Made by a program: the position numbers and the translations under genes
NCBI RefSeq assembly: GCF_002863865.1
Contig: NZ_CP022684.1
Coordinates: 62,001-126,000, forward strand
Reading direction: 5' to 3'
Length of the DNA stretch: 64,000 bases
Source: Ketobacter alkanivorans
GTDB taxonomy: Bacteria > Pseudomonadota > Gammaproteobacteria > Pseudomonadales > Ketobacteraceae
The notes under the pieces: generated by a model
Told to the model about the DNA's origin: nothing
Database searches by the model: none
The model's input: only the letters and a program-made list of their open reading frames with translations
Part shown: positions 55,522-64,000 of the stretch, one piece after another
Layout: the number at the start of each line of letters is the position of its first letter
Numbering within the stretch: position 1 is the stretch's first letter

Positions 55522-58500
55522 AACAGCTTCGTCGCGTTGCATTGGTTCAATTCTACCTCCATGAAGCCTTTGATATCGAGATGGATGGGTCTACTGCTTT
55601 TCTCGGGCCAAACGGTTCCGGTAAATCGTCGACTCTGGATGCTATTCAAATTGCGATGCTCGGCGGCAACCAGCAATACGCCCGCTTTAACACTCAGTCT
55701 GTTTCAAGTAAACAGCGGCGTAGCTTATCCGGGTATTGTCTTGGTATGTTGCGTAACCCGGAAAAGGATAGCCAGGTTATTGGCCGAGCACGCGACGAGG
55801 CTCGTACTTACATTATTTTAGTATTTGGTGATATGGATTCTGGGGCAGACGTCCTTTCTGCGGGGATCTGTATAGAAGCTGATGTCGAGTCTGAACAGCA
55901 TGAAGTGAAAGGCTTGTTTGTACTCCCTGGGCAAAACCTACGGGCCAATGATTGCATTGTTTATGACGGCAATGACCGCTTCCCAATGCCTTTCGCAGAG
56001 TTTCGGGACGCGGCAAGGGAGCAGGCAAAGAAAATTGGTCGTACAGCTATTTTCACAGATAAGTCCGGCGAATATGTACAAGAACTGCTCTATGCCCTAA
56101 ATGGGCAGCGAATGCCTGATTCGCGCCGATTTATGTCTTCGTTCGTAAAGTCGATGACACTGAAAAATGTCGACTCTATTGATGATTTTGTGCGGAACTA
56201 TGTTGTCGAGCCTAATCCTGTTGATATAGCTGCGTTTCGGAAGCAGGTAGAACAGTTTGAAGCATTGCGTGATCTTATCAAAAGAACCAAAGCACGGATT
56301 TCTCGCTTGACGGGCATTCTTTCAGATTTTGAACGCGCTCGTTCGGCTGAGCGTCGGATCGCATCACTTGAAGCCATTAAAGCGGTTTTTCAGGTTGAAT
56401 GGCTGGGAGAGCAAATCGATGAGCTGGACGAGCGCATTGAAACACTGAGCAATCAGCGCCAAGTGGCACAGGACAAGGCGCAACAGGCAAAAAAGGATCG
56501 AGATACTCAACAAGAAAAGGTCAATAAGCTAACAGTCCAGTTGGAATCCGATCAGGCTGAACAGTCCCGTCTGCGGCTAGAAGGAGAAATCCGGGCAAAT
56601 CAACAATTGATTGAGGCCTACCAGCATCCGGAGCTGGCAAGGGCGAATCGATTAATCAATGCATTGAGAGATGTGCTTGATGATGATGCCTTTAAAAGCA
56701 CAAAGGGATTGGTTGTTTCCGCAATCGACTCTTTAGTGCAAGCGCGAAGCGAAGATGGTTCGGGCTCGGTTGTGGTAAAAGCATTGAGCGAGTTGGACAC
56801 CCAAATTGCCCCCGTACGTGCTATTGCCAAGAATCAATTGTCTGCAGTTATAAAGCAAGGCGATGCCTTAACTGAAGAGAGCGAGGCGACTCGTCGACGA
56901 ATCGCGGCTGCCGGTAGAACAGGGCGATTACTTAACGACGGTGCAGCACTACTCCTAGAATTATTGGAACGTGCCGGAATGGCTGTACAACCAGTATCTG
57001 CCCTAGCCCGTATTTCGAGGCCGGAGTGGGCGCCAGCACTGGAAGCCTATTTAGGTGGTGACCGTGATGCGATGGTGGTAATAGAAGGTCACTCCCAAGA
57101 GGCCGTGAAGATCCTGCGGGAAGCGCGACGACGCGGGCAAAAAGTCGATGGAGCCGCTGTTATACAACCCAACCACCTTCGCCAGGTTAACACCGCCCCC
57201 AAAGGGGCTGAGTTTGCTGTAGGCTTGCTGGAAACCAGCAACGATACCGCACGCCGCTTTTTGTGGCAAAAGTTTGGCAACATACGGCTTGTGGATACTG
57301 AAGAAGAACTGGAGACGCATTCTCGGGCGATTACTCGTGACGGCATGCTCAGCCAAGGCGGACTCACAAAGTCTATCAGGGTTGCACCTGTAAGCGATCT
57401 TCGCGTTGGCAAGGATATTGAAGATACCTCACATTTATCTCGCCATTTGGCGGATATTCAAGGTCAATTGGAAGTCCTGACAAAGCGACAAACGCGGTTG
57501 GAAACTTTGGTAAGGGCGTTGTCCAGTCAAGACAGCTTTGATGACGAAGGAATAGCCGAAAAATTGGCCGAAGCCGAAAAGACTATCGCCGTAGCAAAAC
57601 AACAATTGGCGACACTGGATATCTCTCATCTGGGAGAGATACGAACGTTGTTGAAACAATCTCAGGCCAGCTATCAACAACTGGATGAAGAGTACACGAA
57701 AAATGATCGTCTAGCTGTCGGGCTTAATCAACAAATAGAGGATCGGGTTTGCGACAAGACCGCTTTGCTAGATCAATTACCCGAGTACCGTGAAACCGAA
57801 CAATCTGCCTTGAAGAATTCACTGATTGTCGTTGAAATGATGGATAGCTTGAAGGATGAAATAGAGCGTTCTGAAAGTGCGTATCGCGCTCGAATTGCCG
57901 AAGTTGAGAAAAAGCTCACTAATAATCAATCGCGCCTTAAAACAGCCGAAGAGCGGGGATCATTGGATCTCGTAAGTTATGTGCAGGATGAACGTCTTGA
58001 TGTGCAGGTGTCAGATATGCATTGGCACGATCGATTTTTCTGGGCATCTGAAGAAAAACACAAACTTGCTGATACCCAACTACAGAACTACGAAGCTGAA
58101 GCCGAGCAGGCACGCCTGGCATCCGAAGAAACCCTACGCTCTGATATTGCGATGTCGCTTCATGACCGATTCAAGGAGATGGATCTTGAACGACGGGAGC
58201 GAAATAAAATTCTCGATGCTTGTCCTGCATTTACCGGAGGCGAACGTTACCGTTTTACGAGCAGTGTCGTTCCACACTATGAGTCACTGGTGCGGTATAT
58301 CAATCAGATTGCTCAAGATGAACAAAGTCTGTCGTTATTTGACGACAACGCAGATGACATAAATGAGACGTTGCGTGAACTTGTAGAAGCAGCTGCAGAG
58401 TCTGGAAATGCAAGCGCTGTTTTGGACTATCGCCAGTTTTTTACCTTTGATCTCGATATTCTAGTTGATGGAAAACGAGTTGACCGCATGAGTAATCGGC

Positions 58501-58946
58501 AGGGAGCGGGTTCTAATGGAGAACACATTGCGCCGATGTATGTTGCTGCGGGAGCGGCATTAGCTAAGGCCTATCGCCTTCATAACCGTAAGGGACAACA
58601 ACGTGGAAGTGGGTTGATTTGCCTTGATGAAGCCTTTCATGGGATGGATACCACAAACGCGGTGGCAACTGCGCGCTTCCTGCAGAGTATTGGTTTGCAG
58701 CTGATCATGGCAGGGCCGGAGCTGGAGCGTACAAAGCTCGCGCCGATAACACAAACGATCTATGACTTGGACCGGGAAGGGTTGGATCTGCTAATGGAGC
58801 GAACCAAATTTAAGGCAGCAGCGAATGCGCTAATGGTCAGCGATATGCCAGGAGAAAATCCTGAGGTGATGGAGAACGCTTATCAACAGTTAGGGCTAGC
58901 GCCTCATACAGCAGAGTCCGTCGAGCAAGGTGTCGATAATGGCTAG
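55518..58946 (+). CDS. jetC: Wadjet JetC (SMC/MukB-like ATPase)
   Basis: 1142 aa SMC-like motor. The Walker A is LGPNGSGKSSTLDAIQIAML (about 28-47). Two long coiled-coil arms (about 250-380 and 700-900) flank a hinge region containing APALEAYLGGDRDAMVVIEG. The C-terminal lobe has the ABC signature region NRQGAGSNGEHIAPMYVAAG and Walker B GLICLDEAFHGMDT. It should form a dimer with JetA and JetB that extrudes plasmid DNA loops for cleavage by JetD. The gene overlaps both neighbours by a few bases. Confidence 0.9.
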   Translation: MKQLRRVALVQFYLHEAFDIEMDGSTAFLGPNGSGKSSTLDAIQIAMLGGNQQYARFNTQSVSSKQRRSLSGYCLGMLRNPEKDSQVIGRARDEARTYIILVFGDMDSGADVLSAGICIEADVESEQHEVKGLFVLPGQNLRANDCIVYDGNDRFPMPFAEFRDAAREQAKKIGRTAIFTDKSGEYVQELLYALNGQRMPDSRRFMSSFVKSMTLKNVDSIDDFVRNYVVEPNPVDIAAFRKQVEQFEALRDLIKRTKARISRLTGILSDFERARSAERRIASLEAIKAVFQVEWLGEQIDELDERIETLSNQRQVAQDKAQQAKKDRDTQQEKVNKLTVQLESDQAEQSRLRLEGEIRANQQLIEAYQHPELARANRLINALRDVLDDDAFKSTKGLVVSAIDSLVQARSEDGSGSVVVKALSELDTQIAPVRAIAKNQLSAVIKQGDALTEESEATRRRIAAAGRTGRLLNDGAALLLELLERAGMAVQPVSALARISRPEWAPALEAYLGGDRDAMVVIEGHSQEAVKILREARRRGQKVDGAAVIQPNHLRQVNTAPKGAEFAVGLLETSNDTARRFLWQKFGNIRLVDTEEELETHSRAITRDGMLSQGGLTKSIRVAPVSDLRVGKDIEDTSHLSRHLADIQGQLEVLTKRQTRLETLVRALSSQDSFDDEGIAEKLAEAEKTIAVAKQQLATLDISHLGEIRTLLKQSQASYQQLDEEYTKNDRLAVGLNQQIEDRVCDKTALLDQLPEYRETEQSALKNSLIVVEMMDSLKDEIERSESAYRARIAEVEKKLTNNQSRLKTAEERGSLDLVSYVQDERLDVQVSDMHWHDRFFWASEEKHKLADTQLQNYEAEAEQARLASEETLRSDIAMSLHDRFKEMDLERRERNKILDACPAFTGGERYRFTSSVVPHYESLVRYINQIAQDEQSLSLFDDNADDINETLRELVEAAAESGNASAVLDYRQFFTFDLDILVDGKRVDRMSNRQGAGSNGEHIAPMYVAAGAALAKAYRLHNRKGQQRGSGLICLDEAFHGMDTTNAVATARFLQSIGLQLIMAGPELERTKLAPITQTIYDLDREGLDLLMERTKFKAAANALMVSDMPGENPEVMENAYQQLGLAPHTAESVEQGVDNG

Positions 58947-60180
58947 CAAAGGTGCTGAAGCCTGTAACAAAACCATAAACAGGCTTATTCAACGTGCGGC
59001 TCGTCGAGTGTTCACTGAAGGCAATTTGTCGCCTACAGCCGAGCAGAGCTCAGTTAGCTTTCCTGCCACGTCATCGAGTCTTTCTGAGTATTTTCAACTC
59101 GAACGCTTTGCTGATCGTGAAGATTATCATGCCAGGTTGCAGTTCTTTATCAGAGCACGCGCTGTGAGGGCAGATTGGGATCGACACTCCAGTGAGCAAG
59201 GTCAACTAGCCAGGCTGACATTGAGCGACCCAGCGGCAGCTGCCGAGTTGCTTGGTATCGATTTGCCGTGGGTAGTTGCCGCAACGGCGATTGAACACCT
59301 TGAGCAGGTCGCAGAGGGCTCTAACATTTCGATTGATCTTATTATTGATGGCTGGAAACATGGTAGGGCACCCGGAGGCGTTTCAGCAAACAAGGCCAGT
59401 CAGTTTATTGATAGCATGCATGTCATAGAGACGGCTTACCAATTGGGAGCATCCCAGAAAGACTTGTTGCTTCGGAGAGTGAGCACGGAGTTGTTTGGTG
59501 ATAGTAAACGCATAGAATCATTGGCGAGGCCTATCGCGTATCTACTGGGCGAATTTGATGGCGCCGATGACAATGTTTTTTCTCACCTTGGGCTAGTAAA
59601 GCATCCCCAGCCGATGCTGCTGAGTGGTGCCGCTACATGTCGGGTTCATGTGGGGGATGGCTTAATCCCCTTATTAAAACCTTACATAGGTCTTCGCCCA
59701 GATAAAATAGAGGGGCTCTCAGTTGGCAGTGGAAAAATTAAATATTTGCTGACTATAGAGAATCTTGCCAGCTTCAACGAGGCAGCGGAGTATTGTGATA
59801 ATCCAGATGATTTACTGCTCGTGTATGTAGCAGGCAACCCCACGCCCTCATGGTTGGAGGCTTATAGGAGGCTCTTGATATCCCTCAAGCCTACTAAGCT
59901 GATGCATTGGGGGGATATAGATGTAGGAGGGTTTCGCATCGCTGGGAGGATCGCTGGGAGCGCGATGGATGCTGGTTATTCGCTTAATCTCTGGAAGATG
60001 AATGCTGCTGAATTTTCAAGCAACTCTCAAAATAATGCACCAAGTAGAGAACAGCTTACTCAAATTGTGCAGCTATGTGAAAAGTATGGCTGGGTTCAGG
60101 AGTTATCAGGATTCAAAGAGAATCCCATTTTTCAAGAGCAAGAGCTCATTGAATGGATGCCGCAGAAAGTAATGGTCTAG
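58939..60180 (+). CDS. jetD: Wadjet JetD (TOPRIM nuclease)
   Basis: Protein of about 413 aa that makes the double-strand cut in the trapped plasmid. The N-terminal half matches DUF3322 and the C-terminal half matches DUF2220, a topo VI-like TOPRIM fold. The acidic set is visible: the Glu in TIENLASFNE and the D-x-D in HWGDIDVGGFRIAGRI. All expected residues are present, so the system looks functional. The ATG at 58939 lies in the last codons of jetC; a GTG 9 nt earlier is possible. Confidence 0.86.
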   Translation: MASKGAEACNKTINRLIQRAARRVFTEGNLSPTAEQSSVSFPATSSSLSEYFQLERFADREDYHARLQFFIRARAVRADWDRHSSEQGQLARLTLSDPAAAAELLGIDLPWVVAATAIEHLEQVAEGSNISIDLIIDGWKHGRAPGGVSANKASQFIDSMHVIETAYQLGASQKDLLLRRVSTELFGDSKRIESLARPIAYLLGEFDGADDNVFSHLGLVKHPQPMLLSGAATCRVHVGDGLIPLLKPYIGLRPDKIEGLSVGSGKIKYLLTIENLASFNEAAEYCDNPDDLLLVYVAGNPTPSWLEAYRRLLISLKPTKLMHWGDIDVGGFRIAGRIAGSAMDAGYSLNLWKMNAAEFSSNSQNNAPSREQLTQIVQLCEKYGWVQELSGFKENPIFQEQELIEWMPQKVMV

Positions 60181-60247
60181 TGAAAACATAGCTCAAAAAA
60201 CATAAATATATAGGTGGTAAAATGCGCAGATTAAGAAAGGAGAAAGT

Positions 60248-60445
60248 ATGTTAGAGGATCTTTGGCAGACTATTTTAGCCGAAAAAGAGTGGGTATTTTC
60301 TGGAATAGGGGTCTTGGTGTTATCAGTTATATTGGGGATTTTCTTTAAGAAGAAAGCATCAACGGCCCAGAAAATCAAATCAGGAGCTGGCTCAACGAAT
60401 GTGCAAGCGGGTCGTGACGCTAACGTGAACCTGAAAAGTGATTAG
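60248..60445 (+). CDS. Single-helix membrane peptide with C-terminal RHIM-like motif
   Basis: 65 aa. A short N terminus (LEDLWQTILAEKEW) is followed by one hydrophobic helix (about 16-33), a Lys cluster (KKK) and a Gly/Asn-rich tail, SGAGSTNVQAGRDANVNL. N-V-Q-A-G resembles the I/V-Q-x-G core of RHIM and related bacterial amyloid-signalling motifs. It has a strong ribosome site (AAGGAGAAAG). No family is known to me. The best guess is a membrane-damaging effector triggered by templated assembly. It lies 68 bp after jetD and 6 bp before the next gene. Confidence 0.6.
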   Translation: MLEDLWQTILAEKEWVFSGIGVLVLSVILGIFFKKKASTAQKIKSGAGSTNVQAGRDANVNLKSD

Positions 60446-60451
60446 CATCCT

Positions 60452-60724
60452 ATGCTTGATAAAAAAGAGCAAATAATCAACGCAGCCCCTAACTCCACAA
60501 ACATTCAAGCTGGTAGAGATGTTTATATTGCTGGAGGGCCAAAAGAACTAATAGATGAAGCAATAACCAGAGACTTGCTTGAGATTAGGAGGAAACGTTT
60601 TTTTGGTGAGTATGACAAAATACCGAATGTGCTTCGGCTAGGTAATCTACTAGCAAGTGGCGACTATGTTGGTGGTAGTTCCGAAGTTAAAGCTAACAGC
60701 TTGTTGAAAAACTCCCCCTACTGA
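60452..60724 (+). pseudogene. Motif-sharing partner gene, 3' end lost to IS insertion
   Basis: The frame starts IINAAPNSTNIQAGRDVYI, sharing STN(V/I)QAGRD with the preceding peptide, here at the N terminus. A soluble helical part follows (LIDEAITRDLLEIRRKRFFGEYDKIPNVLRLGNLLASGDYVG). This resembles the beginning of a TPR/NLR-type or other sensor protein, by character rather than by a firm match. About 15 codons later the frame enters the IS5-type element at 60697 and stops at 60724. The original protein was probably much longer. Confidence 0.55.
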
Positions 60725-62015
60725 CTATTTTATGGAAAAATAGCGTTTTCTTCTCTTTGAATACAGAGCCTATCTATGCGCGGTGAAGACATCAGCCAAC
60801 CTAAACTGTTTATAACGACCACGGTTACGGATTTTGTACCCAAAAGTCATCCGTTGAGATCGCTGCGCAAACTGCTTGATGCCGCCCTGAAAGAACTCGA
60901 TGATCATTTTGACGACATGTACTCCGATATTGGACGAGAATCTGTTGCCCCCGAGCGGCTGATTCGCGCGTCATTGTTACAGGTACTCTATACCATCCGC
61001 AGTGAGCGGCAATTGGTGGAGCAAATTCGATATAACATGCTGTATCGTTGGTTCGTGGGCTTGGAAATGGATGATGCCGTTTGGCATCACTCAACGTTCA
61101 CGAAGAACCGGGCGCGTCTGTTGGAGCATGCGGTATTACCCGAACTGTTTGACGCAGTATTACGCCAGGCTCGCAAGCGCCATCTGTTATCAGACGATCA
61201 TTTCAGTGTCGATGGAACGCTGATCGATGCATGGGCATCCCACAAGAGCTTTCAGCCACGCGACGATGACGATGATGACGCCCCTCAGAGCCGTGAACGG
61301 GACTTTCACGGCGAAAAACGGAGCAATCAGACCCATAGCTCCAGAACGGACCCGGATGCAGAATTGATGCGTAAGAATAAGGGACAGGAATCAAAGCTGC
61401 GCTATGGTGTTTGTCATGTAACCGAGAATCGTAACCACTTTGTGGTAAAAGTGAAAACGGCACCGGCAGCCAGTGTTACGGAAAGGGAAGTATCACTTGA
61501 TCTGCTGGCGGAAATTAAGGGTGAGCATCTTAAGACATTGGGTGGCGATAAAGCCTTCGATACGCACGATTATGTTGACGCCTGCCGGGTGATGAAATTT
61601 ACACCACACTTTGCTCAGAATATAGAACGTAAAGGTGGTTCCGCGATAGATGAACGTACAACTCGTCACCCTGGCTATAAAATAAGTTTACGCAGACGAA
61701 AAATGATTGAAGCCACCTTTGGTTGGGTTAAGCAATACGGTGGTTTGAGACGAATAATGTATCGGGGTATGCCGCGAGTGGATGCGGCGGTCACCTTTGC
61801 GGTGACCGTATACAATTTGCTAAGGATCAACAATCTACAACCGCATTGGCAAGAATAGGAGCTTGAAAAGAGGGAAATCAACGTGGCATGAACCAATTAT
61901 TGAAACGGATCAGGCCATTTTCAATATTATTCACGAAAATCATTATTTATATCCAGAATTGTCGGCATTCAATGACGAATGTGATTTCTATTTTCAGGCT
62001 ATTTTCAACAAGCTG
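60697..62015 (+). mobile_element. IS5-family insertion sequence, about 1.3 kb
   Basis: Terminal inverted repeats CAGCTTGTTGAAAA (60697-60710) and its complement TTTTCAACAAGCTG (62002-62015) bound a 1319 bp element. Both sides carry CTAA (60693-60696 and 62016-62019), fitting the YTAR target duplication of the IS5 group. It has one transposase gene and a 140 bp 3' tail without a gene. Confidence 0.82.
60776..61858 (+). CDS. IS5-family DDE transposase
   Basis: 360 aa transposase that cuts and moves the surrounding IS. It has an N-terminal InsH-type DUF772 region (RGEDISQPKLFITTTVTDFVPKSHPLR). The DDE catalytic set follows: Asp in HFSVDGTLIDAWAS (about 145), Asp in LGGDKAFDTHDY and Glu in RRKMIEATFGWVKQYGGLRR. 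The length and motif order are intact, so it may be active. Confidence 0.9.
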   Translation: MRGEDISQPKLFITTTVTDFVPKSHPLRSLRKLLDAALKELDDHFDDMYSDIGRESVAPERLIRASLLQVLYTIRSERQLVEQIRYNMLYRWFVGLEMDDAVWHHSTFTKNRARLLEHAVLPELFDAVLRQARKRHLLSDDHFSVDGTLIDAWASHKSFQPRDDDDDDAPQSRERDFHGEKRSNQTHSSRTDPDAELMRKNKGQESKLRYGVCHVTENRNHFVVKVKTAPAASVTEREVSLDLLAEIKGEHLKTLGGDKAFDTHDYVDACRVMKFTPHFAQNIERKGGSAIDERTTRHPGYKISLRRRKMIEATFGWVKQYGGLRRIMYRGMPRVDAAVTFAVTVYNLLRINNLQPHWQE

Positions 62016-63742
62016 CTAAACAGCACGTCAAGGCTTTCGCCGCTACGACTCTGAAGATAACCCTCGAAACCGCCGGTTGTACTGATGCCGGTAATTGGCG
62101 GTGGATTGAATGCAAAGACCATCGCTTCGCGAATATCGCCACCCAACATCATAAATCGACTTACCAACAGGCGGGCATCCTCCGCGGGTTCGGTACGCTC
62201 AGACCAATCTTTCAACGGCACAAACGACATGCCACTATTAGACTTTTGAGATCGACTTAGAATATCAAAGCCGGCGAAAGTCACCGTAGAGTGAACGGTA
62301 GGCTCATCTCTAAGCTTTTCTGACATCTGACGTGTGACTTGCTCGGTACGGTTGAGTGCCGTTGCGGGCGGCAGCTGGTAGACCATGACTACATAGCCTT
62401 GATCTTCAGGAGGTACCAGACTGCTGGGCACGCGTTCGAATAAATCGAATGTGATAGCCATTAGGCCGGTAAACACTAGCAAACCCAGTCCGATACGACG
62501 CAGTATAAAGCGCACACCGCCAACGTAGCCTGCTGTAAGGACGGTGAAGGCGCGATTGAACCAGCGAAAAGGCAGGGTAGGTTCGCCATGTGTGGGCTTG
62601 AGCAGCAGCGCACACAATGCCGGCGTCAGCGTGAGCGCAACAATACCGGAAAGTATTACCGATACTGCGATGGTCACTGCGAATTGCTTGTACATTTCCC
62701 CCGTAAGTCCACCAAGAAACGCAACGGGGATGAAAACCGAAGAGAGCACGAAAACAATGGCGATCACCGGGCCGGAGACTTCTTCCATGGCTTGGATAGC
62801 CGCCTCCCTGGGCGGCAATCCTTCTTCGCTCATGTGACGTTCGACGTTCTCGATAACAATGATGGCGTCATCGACCACGATGCCAATGGCTAGTACCAGA
62901 CCGAACAAGGTCAGCAAGTTGATCGAAAAGCCGAGTAAATACATGCCGGCAAAGGTACCGATAATCGAAACAGGAATGGCCAGCACTGGAATAATGGTGG
63001 CACGGATGTTTTGGAGAAACAGGAAAACCACCAGCACGACAAGCATAGTGGCCTCAACAAAGGTCTTGATAACTTCGTTGATCGAAACCTCTACAAATTT
63101 GGTGGTGTCGAACGGGACGTCGTAATTGAGTCCCTCGGGAAAACGTTGCGCCAACTCCTCCATTTTGTCTCTGACGGCGGCTGCTGTTGCAAGGGCGTTG
63201 GCACCAGGTTGTAAATAGATCCCGATGGGCACGGCCGGTTCCCCATTGGCCGTTGCGGTGAAAGCATAGTCCTGAGCACCCAGCTCCACACGAGCCACGT
63301 CCTTGAGTCGCAAGACTCCCCCCTCAGCGTTAGAGCGAAGGATGATGTCTTCGAATTCGCTGGGCTGGACCATCCGGCTGCGGGTTGAAACACTGTAGGT
63401 AAAGGCCAGGTTGTCTGGCATGGGTTCCTGGCCGAATTGACCGGCGGCGAACTGCGCATTCTGGTTGCGAATTGCTTCGGCGACTTCACTGGGAGTAAGC
63501 CGATATGCGGCGAGCATATCCGGTCGCAGCCAGACACGCATGGCATAGTCTTTGGCGCCGAACAGGGAAGCGCTGCCGACGCCTGGTATGCGCTTAAGCT
63601 CGTCAATCACATTGATCAGCGTATAGTTGCTGATGAAGATTGAATCATAGTGTTCGCCGGGCGATGACATGGTCACGACCTGGAGGATACTGTTTGATCG
63701 CTTCTCGACCTTGACTCCTTGACGACGAACCTCCTCGCATAC
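62016..63742 (-). pseudogene. RND (HAE1/AcrB-type) efflux permease, truncated at both ends
   Basis: About 575 residues of an RND multidrug permease. It starts within the first porter domain at [18 protein letters not shown] and runs through the conserved membrane block ([25 protein letters not shown], with the Asp pair), [29 protein letters not shown] and [14 protein letters not shown]. It stops in the second porter domain, at [16 protein letters not shown], where the IS begins. About 100 N-terminal and 350 C-terminal residues are missing, so it cannot be functional. Confidence 0.85.
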
Positions 63743-63746
63743 GCGC

Positions 63747-64000
63747 TTATCTACTGTCCAACCGGAATGCCAACGCATAAAGCGCGGGCACGAACAAAAG
63801 CGTAATGGCGGTGCCCACAACGACGCCACCAATCAAAACGTACGCCATCGGCCCCCAGAAAATATCGGTCGTCAAAGGAATGAACGCGAGCGCGGCAGCC
63901 AAAGCAGTTAACACCACCGGTCTTGCGCGCCTGACAGCTGCCTCGACTACCGCGTCTGATAGCAGCATGCCGTCATTAAGGTTATCGCTGACCTGTTGGG
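63747..64000 (-). CDS. RND efflux permease, C-terminal end; 5' part off the window
   Basis: The last 84 codons of a second RND permease. It reads [35 protein letters not shown], then [30 protein letters not shown] and stops after RLDSR. The final membrane helices and the conserved R-P-V/I-L motif are typical. It directly abuts, in another frame, the internal part of the truncated permease, with no intergenic DNA. A deletion therefore joined the two genes. Confidence 0.8.
   Translation of the reverse strand, partial: QQVSDNLNDGMLLSDAVVEAAVRRARPVVLTALAAALAFIPLTTDIFWGPMAYVLIGGVVVGTAITLLFVPALYALAFRLDSR

Noticed and set aside
61863..62054. Plus-strand 63-codon frame after the IS transposase
   Set aside because: It runs across the right inverted repeat of the IS into the permease remnant and matches no protein family.
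1..64000. tRNA or rRNA genes
   Set aside because: No cloverleaf with TTCGA-type loop and no rRNA-like segment was noticed in the intergenic regions by eye; a covariance search would be decisive.

Overview
The window reads as the chromosome of a marine or aquatic gammaproteobacterium. Supporting this are a single-cluster type II secretion system with gspA/gspB, an EntD-type phosphopantetheinyl transferase, a tonB-exbB-exbD operon, polyamine-type ABC transport, an arylsulfatase and a delta-class carbonic anhydrase. An Oceanospirillales/Ketobacter-like host is a guess; no rRNA or marker gene fixes the species.

Positions 1-41464 look like core or stable accessory chromosome. Sugar-phosphate genes come first: zwf (partial), galU, and the minus-strand operon galE - 4'-phosphopantetheinyl transferase - pgi. 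A long plus-strand run follows: a secreted unknown, gspEFGHIJKLM, gspA-gspB, a PilZ protein, an AarF/UbiB-type kinase and a secreted MORN-repeat protein. Next are lrgA-lrgB, an epimerase-like SDR, an OmpA-type lipoprotein, glutathione reductase, tonB-exbB-exbD, a PotFGHI-like transporter and an arylsulfatase. On the minus strand lies DUF3604 (frameshifted) - HupE/UreJ_2 - PpiC-type isomerase, then a delta carbonic anhydrase, a small unknown, and a fatty acid desaturase with a highly structured mRNA leader.

Positions 41760-62015 form a mobile and defence island. It begins with a GC-rich solitary SF1 helicase with a DUF2726-like nuclease tail. Then come decayed remnants: a tyrosine recombinase with two in-frame stops and a MbcA/ParS/Xre-type antitoxin with an internal TGA. 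A Tn7-like transposition module (tnsA-tnsB-tnsC-tniQ/tnsD, minus strand) follows, with a repeat-bearing right end beside tnsA. Next are an XRE regulator, a WYL regulator divergent from a complete jetABCD (Wadjet) operon, and two very small genes sharing a RHIM-like STN(V/I)QAGRD motif. The second of these is cut by an IS5-family element with CTAA flanks.

Positions 62016-64000 hold the remains of an RND efflux locus: a permease truncated at both ends and the 3' end of a second permease running off the window.

The best candidate for an under-described system is the tiny two-gene pair at 60248-60724. A one-helix membrane peptide carries the motif at its C terminus, and a truncated soluble protein carries the same motif at its N terminus. 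This is the layout expected of an amyloid-signalling effector and sensor pair placed beside Wadjet. The second candidate is the desaturase leader RNA at 41465-41611, where mutually exclusive hairpins compete for the Shine-Dalgarno sequence. No CRISPR array, cas gene, tRNA or rRNA was seen.
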